DNA from: RYN-230 sp963770535 | Lineage (GTDB): Bacteria; Actinomycetota; Actinomycetes; Streptosporangiales; Streptosporangiaceae | Reading direction: 5' to 3' | Length of the DNA stretch: 64,000 bases | NCBI GenBank assembly: GCA_963770535.1 | Contig: CAVYPZ010000004.1 | Coordinates: forward strand, 992,001-1,056,000 | Shown: in pieces, positions 8,515 to 17,124 of the stretch | Position numbering within the stretch: the first letter of the stretch is position 1 | Layout of the letters: each line of letters opens with the position of its first letter | Position numbers and translations under genes: made by a program | Notes under the pieces: model-generated | The model's input: the letters and a program-made list of their open reading frames with translations, nothing else | Databases searched by the model: none | Told to the model about the DNA's origin: nothing

Positions 8515-11142
8515 TCAGCAGCGTGGTGCGGGCCCGCTATAAGTAGTCTTGCTCGGGGTGGTCAGGTAATAGTCGGTCACCCAGTGATTGTCCGCGAGTT
8601 TGTCCCATACCCGGGTCTTATTGACCACCGATCCCGCCTTCTGGCAAACCACCCAGGCGAGGGCGCCGCCCGGCAGTTGGCCTGCGACCGGGTGCGACTG
8701 GCCTGCCCCGTCTCGCTCATTGACGCTGGGGAAGGCCGTCACCTGGTAGGGGTAACCGCAGCGGGGGAGGGGCGCGCTGTAGCCAATCTTGGATGGAGTG
8801 CTGACGTAGGCGTCGGTGACGTAGGTCCCGTTCGTCAGCTTGTCCCACACGCTGGTACCGGCGACCGCAGAGCCGGGCGCCTGGCAGACGACCCGCAACG
8901 AGGAACCGGGGCCGTGGATCCCGGCGATCGCGTGCGACGTGGATGGGCCGGTGCGTGCGTTGAGCGCGGCCCGGCTGGTTACCTTGTAGCCATAGGCAAC
9001 GGTGGCAGCAGGCGCGTTGAGGTTGTCGCTGTCAATGTTGATCGTGGCGCCGCCGTAGGTCTCCTTGTGCGGGCCGGCGTACTGCCTGGCGCGCTGGCGA
9101 ACCGCCCACTTGCTGTCGGAAACGCCCGCCCATCCCGTCAGCAACGGGTTCTTGGTCCAGCTGACCACCCATACCGCGTCCGGGCGGGCATCGGAAGCCG
9201 AGGTGTAGGCACGCGACAGATCCTGAGCGCCAGAGCTGAGACTCACATCAACCCCGGCCAGGAACCCGAGCCGGTGCAACTCCCTGGTCCACCCGGACAC
9301 AAACGCAAGGACGGCCTCACTGCAGCCCGCATTGGTTGCCGAGTAGCTCCCGATGTAGTCGTAGAAGGCGCTGCCCTGACGCATGCCGAGGGCTTCGCCC
9401 TTCGCGGCTGCGTCATCTGCGGCAGCCGTGCCCTCGCTCGCCGCCACGGAATGCCTGATCATTCCAGGAGCGGTCTTGAGCGCCCTGGCCTGCCCGTTCT
9501 CGTCGAGGCACCGAGGCTGCAAGCCCACATAGATCGGGAGCAGCCGCCATTTCTGTGCTGACACTGCGGTGACCCAGTCCGCGGTCAGACGGGGCTGGCC
9601 GCATGCGAGGTTGGCGCCGCCGATGTACACGCCGATGGCGCGGTACGGCGATTTGCCCCACGTCGTGATCGCCTTCAGCGACGGTGCGGAACAGGTGTCG
9701 AACGCCTGCCCCTCATACCAGGTCGCGGTCGCCCCGGCCGGGTAGGTGACCGAGTCCGGCGATGGCGGCGAGCTCACGGACTGCGCGACATCCAGGTAAT
9801 CCTGATCAATCTGGATGGTGGTACCGCCGTAGGTCTGCGTGACATTGCCGTTGTATTGACGTATCCGATGGTGATGGGACCATTTGCCATGGATCACGGG
9901 ATCGTACGTGCTGGCCTCGCCGTTCCACAGCGCATCGAAGATGATGTCAGGCATCGCGTACTTGCCGCTCCCGTACTGATGAGCCAGGTCGGCGACTCCG
10001 GATGACGAACTGCTGTAGACCCCGGACGAGTACCCCTGCGCGTGCAGCGTGGTGGTCCAGGCCGAAAGGAATTGCAGGACACGCCCGGTCTGCCTGGGTT
10101 TATATGCCTCCATGTCGTAGTAGAGGGGTGTTCCGGGCCCGAAGCCCAGCTGCTTGGCCTGCAGCACCGCGTCTGCTGCCGCCTTGGCGCCCTGGCCAGC
10201 AGCCGACGCACTCACTTCACCGTAGGCAGCCTGCGGTCCGACGTACATCGGAATGAAATGCCAGCCCGCCGCAGCCTCCTCGCTGAGCCAGGACGGGGTC
10301 AGGTTGGGCTGCGCGCAGGCCAGATCCGAGCCGCCGATGTAGACCCCGACTGCCCGGTAGGGCGACTGGTGCCAGGCCTGCATCGCGGACTTGCTGGGCG
10401 CAGCGCAGGTGTCGAAGCCGCGCCCCTGGTAGTTAGTGACGCTCGCTGGCAGTTGCGCCTTGGCAGCCCGCTGAACCTCAAGCGGTTCCTGCCCCGACGC
10501 TGAGGTCTGCGCGTGGGCCCCCGGGCTGACGGGGTCGGCTGCTGCCGCGCCGGCCCCGATCGTCACCGGAGGCGGCAGCCCCGCGCTCGCCAGGATCCGG
10601 TCGATCTGGGCCGGGTGGGTGTCGAAGGTGGCCGTAACCTGGACCCCCGCCGCTATGACTGTGATCCGCCTAGTCACCTCGTTCCTGACGGAGACAGGCT
10701 CCGCATCGCGCGAGGCAGGCTGGATGAGCATTGCTTCGGTGGTCCCGACAATCAGACTGGGGCACCCCTGATTACGCGGGGCAGTGCCTAGGTAGACCAC
10801 GTGGCGGTCGAAACGAACGCAGGTCCCCCGGTGAGGAGCGAGATTGACCACTGCCCAGCCGCGGGGAACCTCGAACGAATGCCCGAGATACGTCACCCGT
10901 TGGTGCCCGCGATGCGCCACAGCCGCAGCTGCCACCCCAGAGGCAATTGTCGGCAGTAGCCCGGCAATAACTATCCCGGCAGAACCGGCAATCGCCATCC
11001 CCACGCAGACGGCGTGCCTCGCTCTGGGGAGGCCATGCCGCACCGGGGCGGGCCCGGCTGGACGCCGGTCCGCCGCCTCCGCCAGCCTGCCAGCTGGGCC
11101 TTTAGCTGAGTGCGCCGGGTCGTTCCCGCGGCTCGGAAGCAC
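8515..11142 (-). CDS. Large secreted protein with two DUF1906 (Rv2525c-like) domains and two SH3-like repeats
   Basis: An 875-aa protein with one hydrophobic helix (about residues 45-70) that would export or anchor it. Two copies of the DUF1906 glycoside-hydrolase-like domain begin at about 238 (GRGFDTCAAPS) and 477 (GQAFDTCSAPS). Each carries YRAVGVYIGG or YRAIGVYIGG and a C-terminal IDQDYLD/INIDSDNL segment. Two SH3-like repeats follow at about 724 and 801 (NARTGPS, VWDKLTNGTYVTD; NERDGAG, VWDKLADNHWVTD). DUF1906 resembles GH25-like TIM barrels and is linked to cell-wall processes, and SH3 repeats often bind peptidoglycan, so an extracellular wall-active or wall-binding role is inferred. 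The GTG start is preceded by GGGGAAG. The gene stands alone. Confidence 0.85.
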   Translation of the reverse strand: MLPSRGNDPAHSAKGPAGRLAEAADRRPAGPAPVRHGLPRARHAVCVGMAIAGSAGIVIAGLLPTIASGVAAAAVAHRGHQRVTYLGHSFEVPRGWAVVNLAPHRGTCVRFDRHVVYLGTAPRNQGCPSLIVGTTEAMLIQPASRDAEPVSVRNEVTRRITVIAAGVQVTATFDTHPAQIDRILASAGLPPPVTIGAGAAAADPVSPGAHAQTSASGQEPLEVQRAAKAQLPASVTNYQGRGFDTCAAPSKSAMQAWHQSPYRAVGVYIGGSDLACAQPNLTPSWLSEEAAAGWHFIPMYVGPQAAYGEVSASAAGQGAKAAADAVLQAKQLGFGPGTPLYYDMEAYKPRQTGRVLQFLSAWTTTLHAQGYSSGVYSSSSSGVADLAHQYGSGKYAMPDIIFDALWNGEASTYDPVIHGKWSHHHRIRQYNGNVTQTYGGTTIQIDQDYLDVAQSVSSPPSPDSVTYPAGATATWYEGQAFDTCSAPSLKAITTWGKSPYRAIGVYIGGANLACGQPRLTADWVTAVSAQKWRLLPIYVGLQPRCLDENGQARALKTAPGMIRHSVAASEGTAAADDAAAKGEALGMRQGSAFYDYIGSYSATNAGCSEAVLAFVSGWTRELHRLGFLAGVDVSLSSGAQDLSRAYTSASDARPDAVWVVSWTKNPLLTGWAGVSDSKWAVRQRARQYAGPHKETYGGATINIDSDNLNAPAATVAYGYKVTSRAALNARTGPSTSHAIAGIHGPGSSLRVVCQAPGSAVAGTSVWDKLTNGTYVTDAYVSTPSKIGYSAPLPRCGYPYQVTAFPSVNERDGAGQSHPVAGQLPGGALAWVVCQKAGSVVNKTRVWDKLADNHWVTDYYLTTPSKTTYSGPAPRC

Positions 11143-11802
11143 GATTACTTCCCCGTATCCGTGCTGAGTGGCTTTCCCGCCTGAGAATCAGCACCCGGGC
11201 CGTTACCGGGGCAGGACGCGCCGAACGGGACCGCCGCTATCCGGAGTGCGCAGCGTGAGTGGCTCTGGTGAATACCTGATGCGGCTGTCATGATCACGAC
11301 GGTGAGCGTAGTTGTCCTGATACATCCGACACATCACGACACGCGCAGGACTCCGGAACTCCTTAAATCCCGCCAATTGTGAGCTCGGCCGCGTTCCCGG
11401 TTGGTCGTGGGCGCTCCGCCAGCCGGCTGCCTGGCGCCGAATGCAGACGGCCCGTTGGTCAATTCGGCTAATCCGGCACAGCCCGGTACTGATAGTGCGC
11501 GACCCGGTGCGCTCAGCGATCATGAGCCGGATCGTCCGGCGGGCGAGTCTGTGCCCGGGGCGTACCCCCGAAGGCTTCGAGGCCGGTGGCTGCACTGGCC
11601 TCAGGGCGGCCGGGAAGCACGGCGTGGTGGCGGACAAATGCCCGCGCTGGACTGGCCCGGCAGGCGTAAGTTGGTCGGTGTGGAGCGGGGACGGGGCCGG
11701 CTGATCCTGAGCTGCGAAGACCTTCGCCAAACCGGAAGGTCCGACCCGCTCGGCCCCTTCCCTGAACCCTTACCGCACAGTGCTGTCTGAAGGAGTTCGA
11801 AC
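11143..11802. other. Intergenic region without a supported gene
   Basis: This 660-bp gap separates the divergent DUF1906 gene and SPFH gene. Several overlapping open frames exist on both strands, but none shows a recognisable family or a good ribosome-binding site. The 11230-11400 part is less G+C-rich and probably holds the divergent promoters. The SPFH ribosome-binding site GAAGGAG ends about 8 nt before its ATG. Confidence 0.5.
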
Positions 11803-12960
11803 ATGCTTGGCTACCGCGTCCCTGCACCCGACGAGGCCATGCTCATTTCCGGGGGGAGGCGTGGCCGCAACGGTGCCCCGTTCCGGGTGGTGACCGGGCA
11901 CGGCGCGTTCATCGCCCCCTTCTTCCGGAAGGCCCGCTACCTGACCCTGGCCATGAACGAGGCCGAGGTGGCTGAGCAGTGCGTCACCAAGCAGGGCATC
12001 ACGCTCAACGTGCGCTCGGTGATCGCCTTCAAGGTCGGCAACGACGAGGAGAGCATCATCAACGCCGGCCAGCGCTTCCTGTCCGACCAGGACCAGATGT
12101 CCACGCTCACCGGGCGGATCTTCGCCGGCCACCTCCGGTCGATCATCGGGTCGATGACCGTCGAGGAGATCGTCACCGAGCGCCAGAAGCTGGCCAGCGA
12201 GGTCCTGGACGGCTCGAAGGCGGAGATGGTCAAGATCGGCCTGACCGTGGACTCGCTGCAGATCCAGTCGATCGACGACATGAACTCCGGCTACATCGAC
12301 GCCATGGCCGCCCCGCACAACGCGGCCATCCAGCGCCAGGCCCAGATCGCCCACTCCCAGGCCAACCAGGCCGCCGCCCAGGCCGAGCAGGAATCCCAGC
12401 GTAAGCAGGCCGAGTACGCGCGGCAGACCGCCGTGGTCCAGGCCCAGTACAAGGCCGAGATCGACAAGGCCCAGGCCGAGGCGGCGCAGGCCGGGCCGCT
12501 CATGCAGGCCCAGACCCAGATCGGGGTCATCAACGCCCAGGCGGAGCTGGCGCAGCGCCGCGCGGAGCTGCGGCAGCGCGAGCTGGTGGCCGAGGTGGTC
12601 AGGCCAGCCGAGGCGGAGGCCGAGAAGACGCGGATCCTGGCCAAGGCTGACGCCGAGCGGATGCGGATCCTGGCCGAGGCCGCGGCATCCAACAACCGGG
12701 TGGCCCTCGACCGGATGCTCATCGACCAGCTGCCCCAGATCGTCAAGGAAGCGGCGGGCGGACTGGCCGGCGCCAACGTCAACGTGCTCAACGGGGCGGA
12801 CGGGCTCAGCGAGATCGCGGCCGGCCTGGTCGGCCAGGGGCTGACCATCCTGGACTCGATCAAGAAGAATCTCGCCACCGGCCCGGACGCCTCCGCGGAG
12901 GCCGGTGCGGCGATCGCGCGCGTGCCCGACAGCCAGCAGGACGGCCACGCCCGGGACTGA
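11803..12960 (+). CDS. Flotillin-like SPFH/band 7 protein
   Basis: A 385-aa protein with an SPFH domain (about 5-165) and then a long Ala/Gln/Glu-rich coiled coil (about 165-310, with repeated EAEAEKTR and AEAAASNN segments). The C-terminal part (VNVLNGADGLSEIAAGL) is typical of flotillins. Flotillins organise membrane microdomains together with NfeD proteins. There is no clear N-terminal transmembrane helix, so membrane contact probably occurs through the SPFH domain. A strong ribosome-binding site GAAGGAG precedes the ATG. The next gene, a hopanoid-type glycosyltransferase, is on the same strand 130 nt downstream after a tandem repeat. Confidence 0.9.
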   Translation: MLGYRVPAPDEAMLISGGRRGRNGAPFRVVTGHGAFIAPFFRKARYLTLAMNEAEVAEQCVTKQGITLNVRSVIAFKVGNDEESIINAGQRFLSDQDQMSTLTGRIFAGHLRSIIGSMTVEEIVTERQKLASEVLDGSKAEMVKIGLTVDSLQIQSIDDMNSGYIDAMAAPHNAAIQRQAQIAHSQANQAAAQAEQESQRKQAEYARQTAVVQAQYKAEIDKAQAEAAQAGPLMQAQTQIGVINAQAELAQRRAELRQRELVAEVVRPAEAEAEKTRILAKADAERMRILAEAAASNNRVALDRMLIDQLPQIVKEAAGGLAGANVNVLNGADGLSEIAAGLVGQGLTILDSIKKNLATGPDASAEAGAAIARVPDSQQDGHARD

Positions 12961-12990
12961 GACGGCCGCGCCCGGGACTGACCTGCCGCA

Positions 12991-13062
12991 GGCCAGAGCG
13001 GCCCCGCCAGAACGACCAGGCCAGAGCGGCCCCGCCAGAACGACCAGGCCAGAGCGGCCCCG
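12991..13062. repeat. 28-bp tandem repeat, two and a half copies
   Basis: The unit beginning GGCCAGAGCGGCCCCGCCAG is present at 12991-13018 and 13019-13046, with a 16-bp partial copy at 13047-13062. It lies between the flotillin-like and glycosyltransferase genes. Confidence 0.9.
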
Positions 13063-13090
13063 CGACCGGGCGGTATGCCAGGCTTGGCGG

Positions 13091-14305
13091 GTGCTGATCC
13101 TGGCCGGCGCCGCCGCGGCGGCCGCTCTCGCATGGGCGTACCTGCTCGCCGCCCGCGGCGGTTACTGGCGCACGGACCAGCGCCTGCCGCCGGGTGCGCG
13201 TGACCAGTCCCGCGATCCGGCGCGGTGGCCGAGCGTGGTGGCGGTGGTCCCGGCCCGGGACGAGGCCGCCATCCTGCCCGTCACCCTGCCGGGCCTGCTC
13301 GGCCAGGACTACCCGGGGGAATTCTCGGTGGTGCTGGTGGACGACGCCAGCACCGACGGCACCGCCGGCATCGCCGCCGCGCTCGCCGCGGGCACGGGCC
13401 GCACGCTCCAGGTCACCACGGCCGGTGACCCGCCGCCCGGCTGGGCGGGCAAGGTCCACGCGATGTCCAGGGGCGTCCGCGCCGCCGGGACGTGCGACTA
13501 CATCCTGTTCACCGACGCAGACATCGGGTTCACGCCGGATGCGCTGACGGCGCTGGTCCGTGGCGCCGTTGCGGATGACCGGGAGATGGTCTCCCAGATG
13601 GCGCTGCTGCGCGCGCGGTCGCGGTGGGAGCGCGTCGTCGTCCCGGCGTTCGTGTACTTCTTCGCGCAGCTGTACCCCTTCCGGCAGGTGAACCGGCCAT
13701 CCGCGCGGACCGCGGCCGCGGCGGGCGGCTGCATGCTGGTCCGCCGGGACACGCTGGCCGCGGCGGGGGGCCTGGACCCGATCCACGGCGCACGCATCGA
13801 CGACGTGGCTCTCGGGCGGCTGCTGAAACGCCCGCCGTCCGCGGCGCGCATCTGGCTCGGCTTCACCACCGGGGTGCGCAGCCTGCGGCCCTACCCCCGG
13901 CTGGCCACCCTGTGGGACATGATCGCGCGCAGCGCCTACACGCAGCTGCGGTACTCACCGGTGCTGCTGGGGCTGACCCTGGCCGGCCTGCTGTGGCTGT
14001 ACGCGCTGCCGCCGGCCGCGGCCGTGGCCGGGCTGGCCGGCGCGGCAGCGGGCGGGGGGACCGCGGCGGCCTGGGCCGGGGTGGCCGGGCTGGCCGGCTG
14101 GGCCGCGATGGCGGCCAGCTTCCTGCCCGCGCTGCGGCTGTACCGCCTCGGCTGGTGGCGGGCCCCGCTGCTGCCCTTCGTGGCGGTGCTCTATGCCCTC
14201 ATGACCGCGGACTCCGCCCGGCGGCACTACGCCGGGCGGGGCGGCGAATGGAAAGGGCGGACCGTGCCCCATGGCGGTGGGCAGAGCGCAGCAAACCGCC
14301 CGTAA
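13091..14305 (+). CDS. hpnB: Family 2 glycosyltransferase, HpnB-like (hopanoid-associated)
   Basis: A 404-aa membrane glycosyltransferase. An N-terminal helix (about 2-20) precedes a GT2 domain starting near residue 52 (SVVAVVPARDEAA), with the nucleotide-binding VVLVDDASTDG and the DxD-type FTDADIGF. About three hydrophobic helices follow in the C-terminal third. The arrangement matches HpnB, named for its occurrence in hopanoid gene clusters. No squalene or hopene synthase genes are in this window, so the substrate is inferred only from the family. GTG 13091 is used; upstream open codons merely encode the tandem repeat. Confidence 0.75.
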   Translation: MLILAGAAAAAALAWAYLLAARGGYWRTDQRLPPGARDQSRDPARWPSVVAVVPARDEAAILPVTLPGLLGQDYPGEFSVVLVDDASTDGTAGIAAALAAGTGRTLQVTTAGDPPPGWAGKVHAMSRGVRAAGTCDYILFTDADIGFTPDALTALVRGAVADDREMVSQMALLRARSRWERVVVPAFVYFFAQLYPFRQVNRPSARTAAAAGGCMLVRRDTLAAAGGLDPIHGARIDDVALGRLLKRPPSAARIWLGFTTGVRSLRPYPRLATLWDMIARSAYTQLRYSPVLLGLTLAGLLWLYALPPAAAVAGLAGAAAGGGTAAAWAGVAGLAGWAAMAASFLPALRLYRLGWWRAPLLPFVAVLYALMTADSARRHYAGRGGEWKGRTVPHGGGQSAANRP

Positions 14306-14628
14306 CCCATGTGCAATTAGCCTAAACCATTCCAATCCCCTGATTGCTGCCTGTAAAAGGCATCAGCGACAGATAGGAATGGACTACTGGCGACCCATAA
14401 GGTCATCCCCCGTGTGACCTCGGTAAACCTGTGACATGCTTCATGTCGCGCAAGGTAATACGCTCGCTACTCGTGGTAAGGTCCCAGTTGGACTCGGCGG
14501 GGCGGGCAGTCAGCGCTTTATCGCAGACGAACCGAGGCAAGTCCGGGGCCGGTCCCAGTGTTACCGCCTCTGCTTCAGAAATTCCTTAATCCGGCCCGGT
14601 AATCATCAAAGGGGAAGGAAGTAAATCG
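14306..14628 (+). other. Long upstream region of the first tandem secreted gene
   Basis: This 323-bp gap is less G+C-rich than its surroundings and likely contains a promoter and a long 5' leader. The purine stretch GGGGAAGGAAG precedes the ATG at 14629. I looked for a c-di-AMP (ydaO) or cobalamin riboswitch core and did not see a convincing match. No gene is supported. Confidence 0.4.
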
Positions 14629-15516
14629 ATGCGTAGACGCATCACCCGGACGCTCCTGGCCGCCACGGCGGCAGGCGTCACGGTCGGCACCCTCGGCTTT
14701 ACCGCCGCGGGTGCCGCGAGCGCGGCCGTTACCACCAAGGCCCAGCCGGCCACCATCGGGACCACGATCGGCTCGACGAGTTCGGCGGGGTATGAGGCGA
14801 GCGGGCGGGACTTCCGCTACATCAGCTCGACGATCACGGTCCCGGACACCTCGTTCCTGACCGCGATCTACCCGCAGGAGTACATCCAGCTCTCCAACGG
14901 GTCGCTGAACGAGGCGGGGAACCCGACGGGGAACCAGTACATCAGGGCCGGGATCGAGTCGTGCGTGGTGGCCCAGTCGTTCGGGGACACCACCTGCTCC
15001 ACCGGCACCTGGGTGGCCTACGTCGAGGCGTTCGACAACTCGCTGAACGGGCCGTACTTCTCGCACTACTACAACCTGGCCGGGGTGAACCAGGGCGACG
15101 GGGTCAACTTCAGCATCTACTACAACGAGGCCGGCAACGAGCTGAGCTTCGTCATCACCCCGCCGTCGACGTCCGGCACGCCGCAGTTCTACAAGACCCA
15201 GGCCTACGGGGCGATCTTCGATCACGCGGCCGCGGTGGATGACTTCACCGACAGCACCGGGACGCCCATCCCGCTGCCGTTCTTCCTGCACGCGTTCCGG
15301 ATCAACCAGTTCCTGCAGGGCGCCATCACCACCGAGAACGGCCTCCGCGGCTCGTTCGTGGGCCCGTGGACGACCAGTCCGGTCATTGCGACCAGCAACG
15401 GCCTGCTGCCTCCGTCCGGGACCACCCGGGTCTCGCCGAACGCGCTGTGGTCGGACGGCCTGGTGGCCAACGGGGCGGTCCGCCCGTACGACGCCTTCGG
15501 CGTCTGGGTTCGCTGA
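14629..15516 (+). CDS. Secreted beta-sandwich protein, tandem copy 1 (possibly G1-peptidase/lectin-like)
   Basis: A 295-aa protein with a clear Sec/Tat-type signal peptide ending in AGAASA/AVT near residue 32. The mature part begins with AGYEASGRDFRYISSTITVP, a pattern shared with actinobacterial secreted jelly-roll (concanavalin A-like) proteins, some annotated as glutamic (G1) peptidases. I cannot identify the catalytic Gln/Glu pair with certainty, so the enzymatic role is open. Two Cys (ESCVVAQ and DTTCSTG) could form a disulfide. A paralogue, about 90% identical in the mature part, follows at 15785-16672. A 15-bp hairpin (15567-15600) separates the two genes, so each is probably transcribed separately. 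Confidence 0.75.
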   Translation: MRRRITRTLLAATAAGVTVGTLGFTAAGAASAAVTTKAQPATIGTTIGSTSSAGYEASGRDFRYISSTITVPDTSFLTAIYPQEYIQLSNGSLNEAGNPTGNQYIRAGIESCVVAQSFGDTTCSTGTWVAYVEAFDNSLNGPYFSHYYNLAGVNQGDGVNFSIYYNEAGNELSFVITPPSTSGTPQFYKTQAYGAIFDHAAAVDDFTDSTGTPIPLPFFLHAFRINQFLQGAITTENGLRGSFVGPWTTSPVIATSNGLLPPSGTTRVSPNALWSDGLVANGAVRPYDAFGVWVR

Positions 15517-15566
15517 ACCCAGCTCGGTAGGGGCCTGCGGGCCCCGACCGGGGCTCATCTCACCGC

Positions 15567-15600
15567 TGCTGCCCGGGCCGGATTTCCGGCCCGGGCAGCA
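15567..15600 (+). terminator. Hairpin terminator after tandem copy 1
   Basis: Arms 15567-15581 and 15586-15600 pair perfectly (15 bp) around ATTT, about 50 nt after the stop codon. A short T-rich stretch follows. Confidence 0.85.
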
Positions 15601-15784
15601 CGCTGTTTGGGAAGGCTAAATCCATGCCTTGGAGTAATCATTAGAGTACGCAGAGTAGGGAAGTGATACCGGAGGGGCGGCAGGGCCACCTGAAACTAGT
15701 CACGGGGGCAAGCCGGGCACCGGTCCTGTAACACCCCAAAAAACCGGACTCTTGTCCCCATGCGTCACAGGAGGGAACCTACCG

Positions 15785-16672
15785 ATGCGAAGCCGCATCA
15801 TGACCGCGTTCGCCGCCGCTGCAGCAGCGGGCGCTACCGCTGCTACTCTCGGCCTGGCTGCCGCGGGTACTGCCAACGCTGCCGTGACCACCAAGGCCGA
15901 GCCGACTCTGATGGGGAGCGCGATCGGCTCCACCAGCTCGGCTGGTTACGAGGCGAGCGGGCGGAACTTCCGCTACATCAGCTCGACGATCACGGTCCCG
16001 GACACCTCGTTCCTGACCGCGATCTACCCGCAGGAGTACATCCAGCTCTCCAACGGGTCGCTGAACAAGGCCGGCAACCCGACGGGGAACCAGTACGTGC
16101 GGGCCGGGATCGAGTCGTGTGTGGTGGCCCAGTCGTTCGGGGACACCACCTGCTCCACCGGCACCTGGGTGGCCTACGTCGAGGCGTTCAACAACTCGCT
16201 GAACGGGCCGTACTTCTCGCACTACTACAACCTGGCCGGGGTGAACCAGGGCGACGGGGTCAACTTCAGCATCTACTACTACCAGGGTGGCAACGAGCTG
16301 AGCTTCGTCATCACCCCGCCGTCAACGTCCGGCACGCCGCAGTTCTACAAGACGCGGGCTTACGGCCCGATCTTCGATCACGCGGCCGCGCTGGATGACT
16401 TCACCGACAGCACCGGGACGCCCATCCCGCTGCCGTTCTTCCTGCACGCGTTCCGGATCAACCAGTTCCTGCAGGGCGCGCTGACCACCTACAGCGGCGA
16501 CAAGGGTTCTTTCGTGGGCCCGTGGACGACCAGCCAGGTCGTGGCGACCAGCAACGGGCTGCTGCCTCCGTCCGGGGCGACCCGGGTCTCGCCGTCCGCG
16601 CTGTGGTCGGACGGCCTGGTGGCCAACGGGGCGGTGCGCCCGTACGACGCCTTCGGCGTCTGGGCGCGCTAG
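15785..16672 (+). CDS. Secreted beta-sandwich protein, tandem copy 2
   Basis: A 295-aa paralogue of the preceding gene and equal in length. The signal peptide (ends AGTANA/AVT) differs clearly, but the mature region differs at only about 26 of 256 positions, mostly near its start and around residues 232-240. ATG 15785 is chosen because AGGAGGG lies about 10 nt upstream and the signal peptide then aligns with copy 1; an in-frame start at 15752 is less likely. Both copies keep the two Cys and the C-terminal FGVW[VA]R. Function is unknown: extracellular binding, or a glutamic-peptidase-like activity is possible. A GC-rich hairpin with a TTCG loop follows. Confidence 0.75.
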   Translation: MRSRIMTAFAAAAAAGATAATLGLAAAGTANAAVTTKAEPTLMGSAIGSTSSAGYEASGRNFRYISSTITVPDTSFLTAIYPQEYIQLSNGSLNKAGNPTGNQYVRAGIESCVVAQSFGDTTCSTGTWVAYVEAFNNSLNGPYFSHYYNLAGVNQGDGVNFSIYYYQGGNELSFVITPPSTSGTPQFYKTRAYGPIFDHAAALDDFTDSTGTPIPLPFFLHAFRINQFLQGALTTYSGDKGSFVGPWTTSQVVATSNGLLPPSGATRVSPSALWSDGLVANGAVRPYDAFGVWAR

Positions 16673-16691
16673 ACCCGCCATCATCAGGGCG

Positions 16692-16723
16692 GTGGCCCGG
16701 GCCGGTTCGCCGGCCCGGGCCAC
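16692..16723 (+). terminator. Hairpin with TTCG tetraloop after tandem copy 2
   Basis: Arms 16692-16705 and 16710-16723 form a perfect 14-bp stem capped by the stable TTCG loop, 20 nt after the stop codon. Confidence 0.85.
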
Positions 16724-16754
16724 TCGTCTGCCCCGCCGACTGCCCCGGGCCGAG

Positions 16755-17027
16755 ATGCGCGCGGCCGTGCTGTGCCTGGGGTTCGGCGGCCTGGGCGCAG
16801 AGTCCGCCACCTCCAGCGCGTTCACCGGCAACGCGGCCTCCCCCGGCGTATCCCGCACGCTCGGCTACCTTCCCGACGGGATCGCGCGGCAGGTCAGCCG
16901 GGGCCGCCCGGCCGTGCTCCAGCGGCTGCGCCGGGACCGGGCGGCCTGGCAGACGCGCCCGGGAGTCCCGGTGGAGATCACCGGCCTGGCTTCCTGCCTC
17001 CCCAGCTTCGGCCTGCCTCCCGCCTGA
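16755..17027 (+). pseudogene. C-terminal fragment of a GNAT acetyltransferase
   Basis: A frame of about 90 codons reads AEMRAAVLCLGFGGLGAES, FTGNAASPGVSRTLGY and ends with RPGVPVEITGL. This is the second half of an N-acetyltransferase of the RimJ/GNAT type: the AAVLxLxFxGLGAE helix, the NxAS[LP]xVSRxLGY motif and the C-terminal VPVEIxGLxxCLPxFG. The N-terminal acetyl-CoA-binding half is missing; upstream lies the terminator of the secreted-protein gene. It is most likely a remnant left when the tandem genes were inserted or duplicated. Confidence 0.65.
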
Positions 17028-17124
17028 GACACGGGGCGGGCCGTAGCGCACGCTTGCCCGGGCCGCGCACCCCGCGCCCGCCCTGGCTGGGCACAATTAT
17101 TTTCCGCAAACAGAACGGGGCCGG

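Noticed and set aside
8371..9561. A 396-codon plus-strand frame opposite the DUF1906 gene
   Set aside because: It is antisense to clearly conserved coding DNA and has no domain character.
11203..11790. Overlapping frames on both strands in the DUF1906-SPFH gap
   Set aside because: No family similarity, codon composition not convincing, and no ribosome-binding sites.
14306..14628. A ydaO (c-di-AMP) or other riboswitch before the tandem secreted genes
   Set aside because: The leader is long enough, but I could not find the conserved core motifs; only a covariance-model search could decide.
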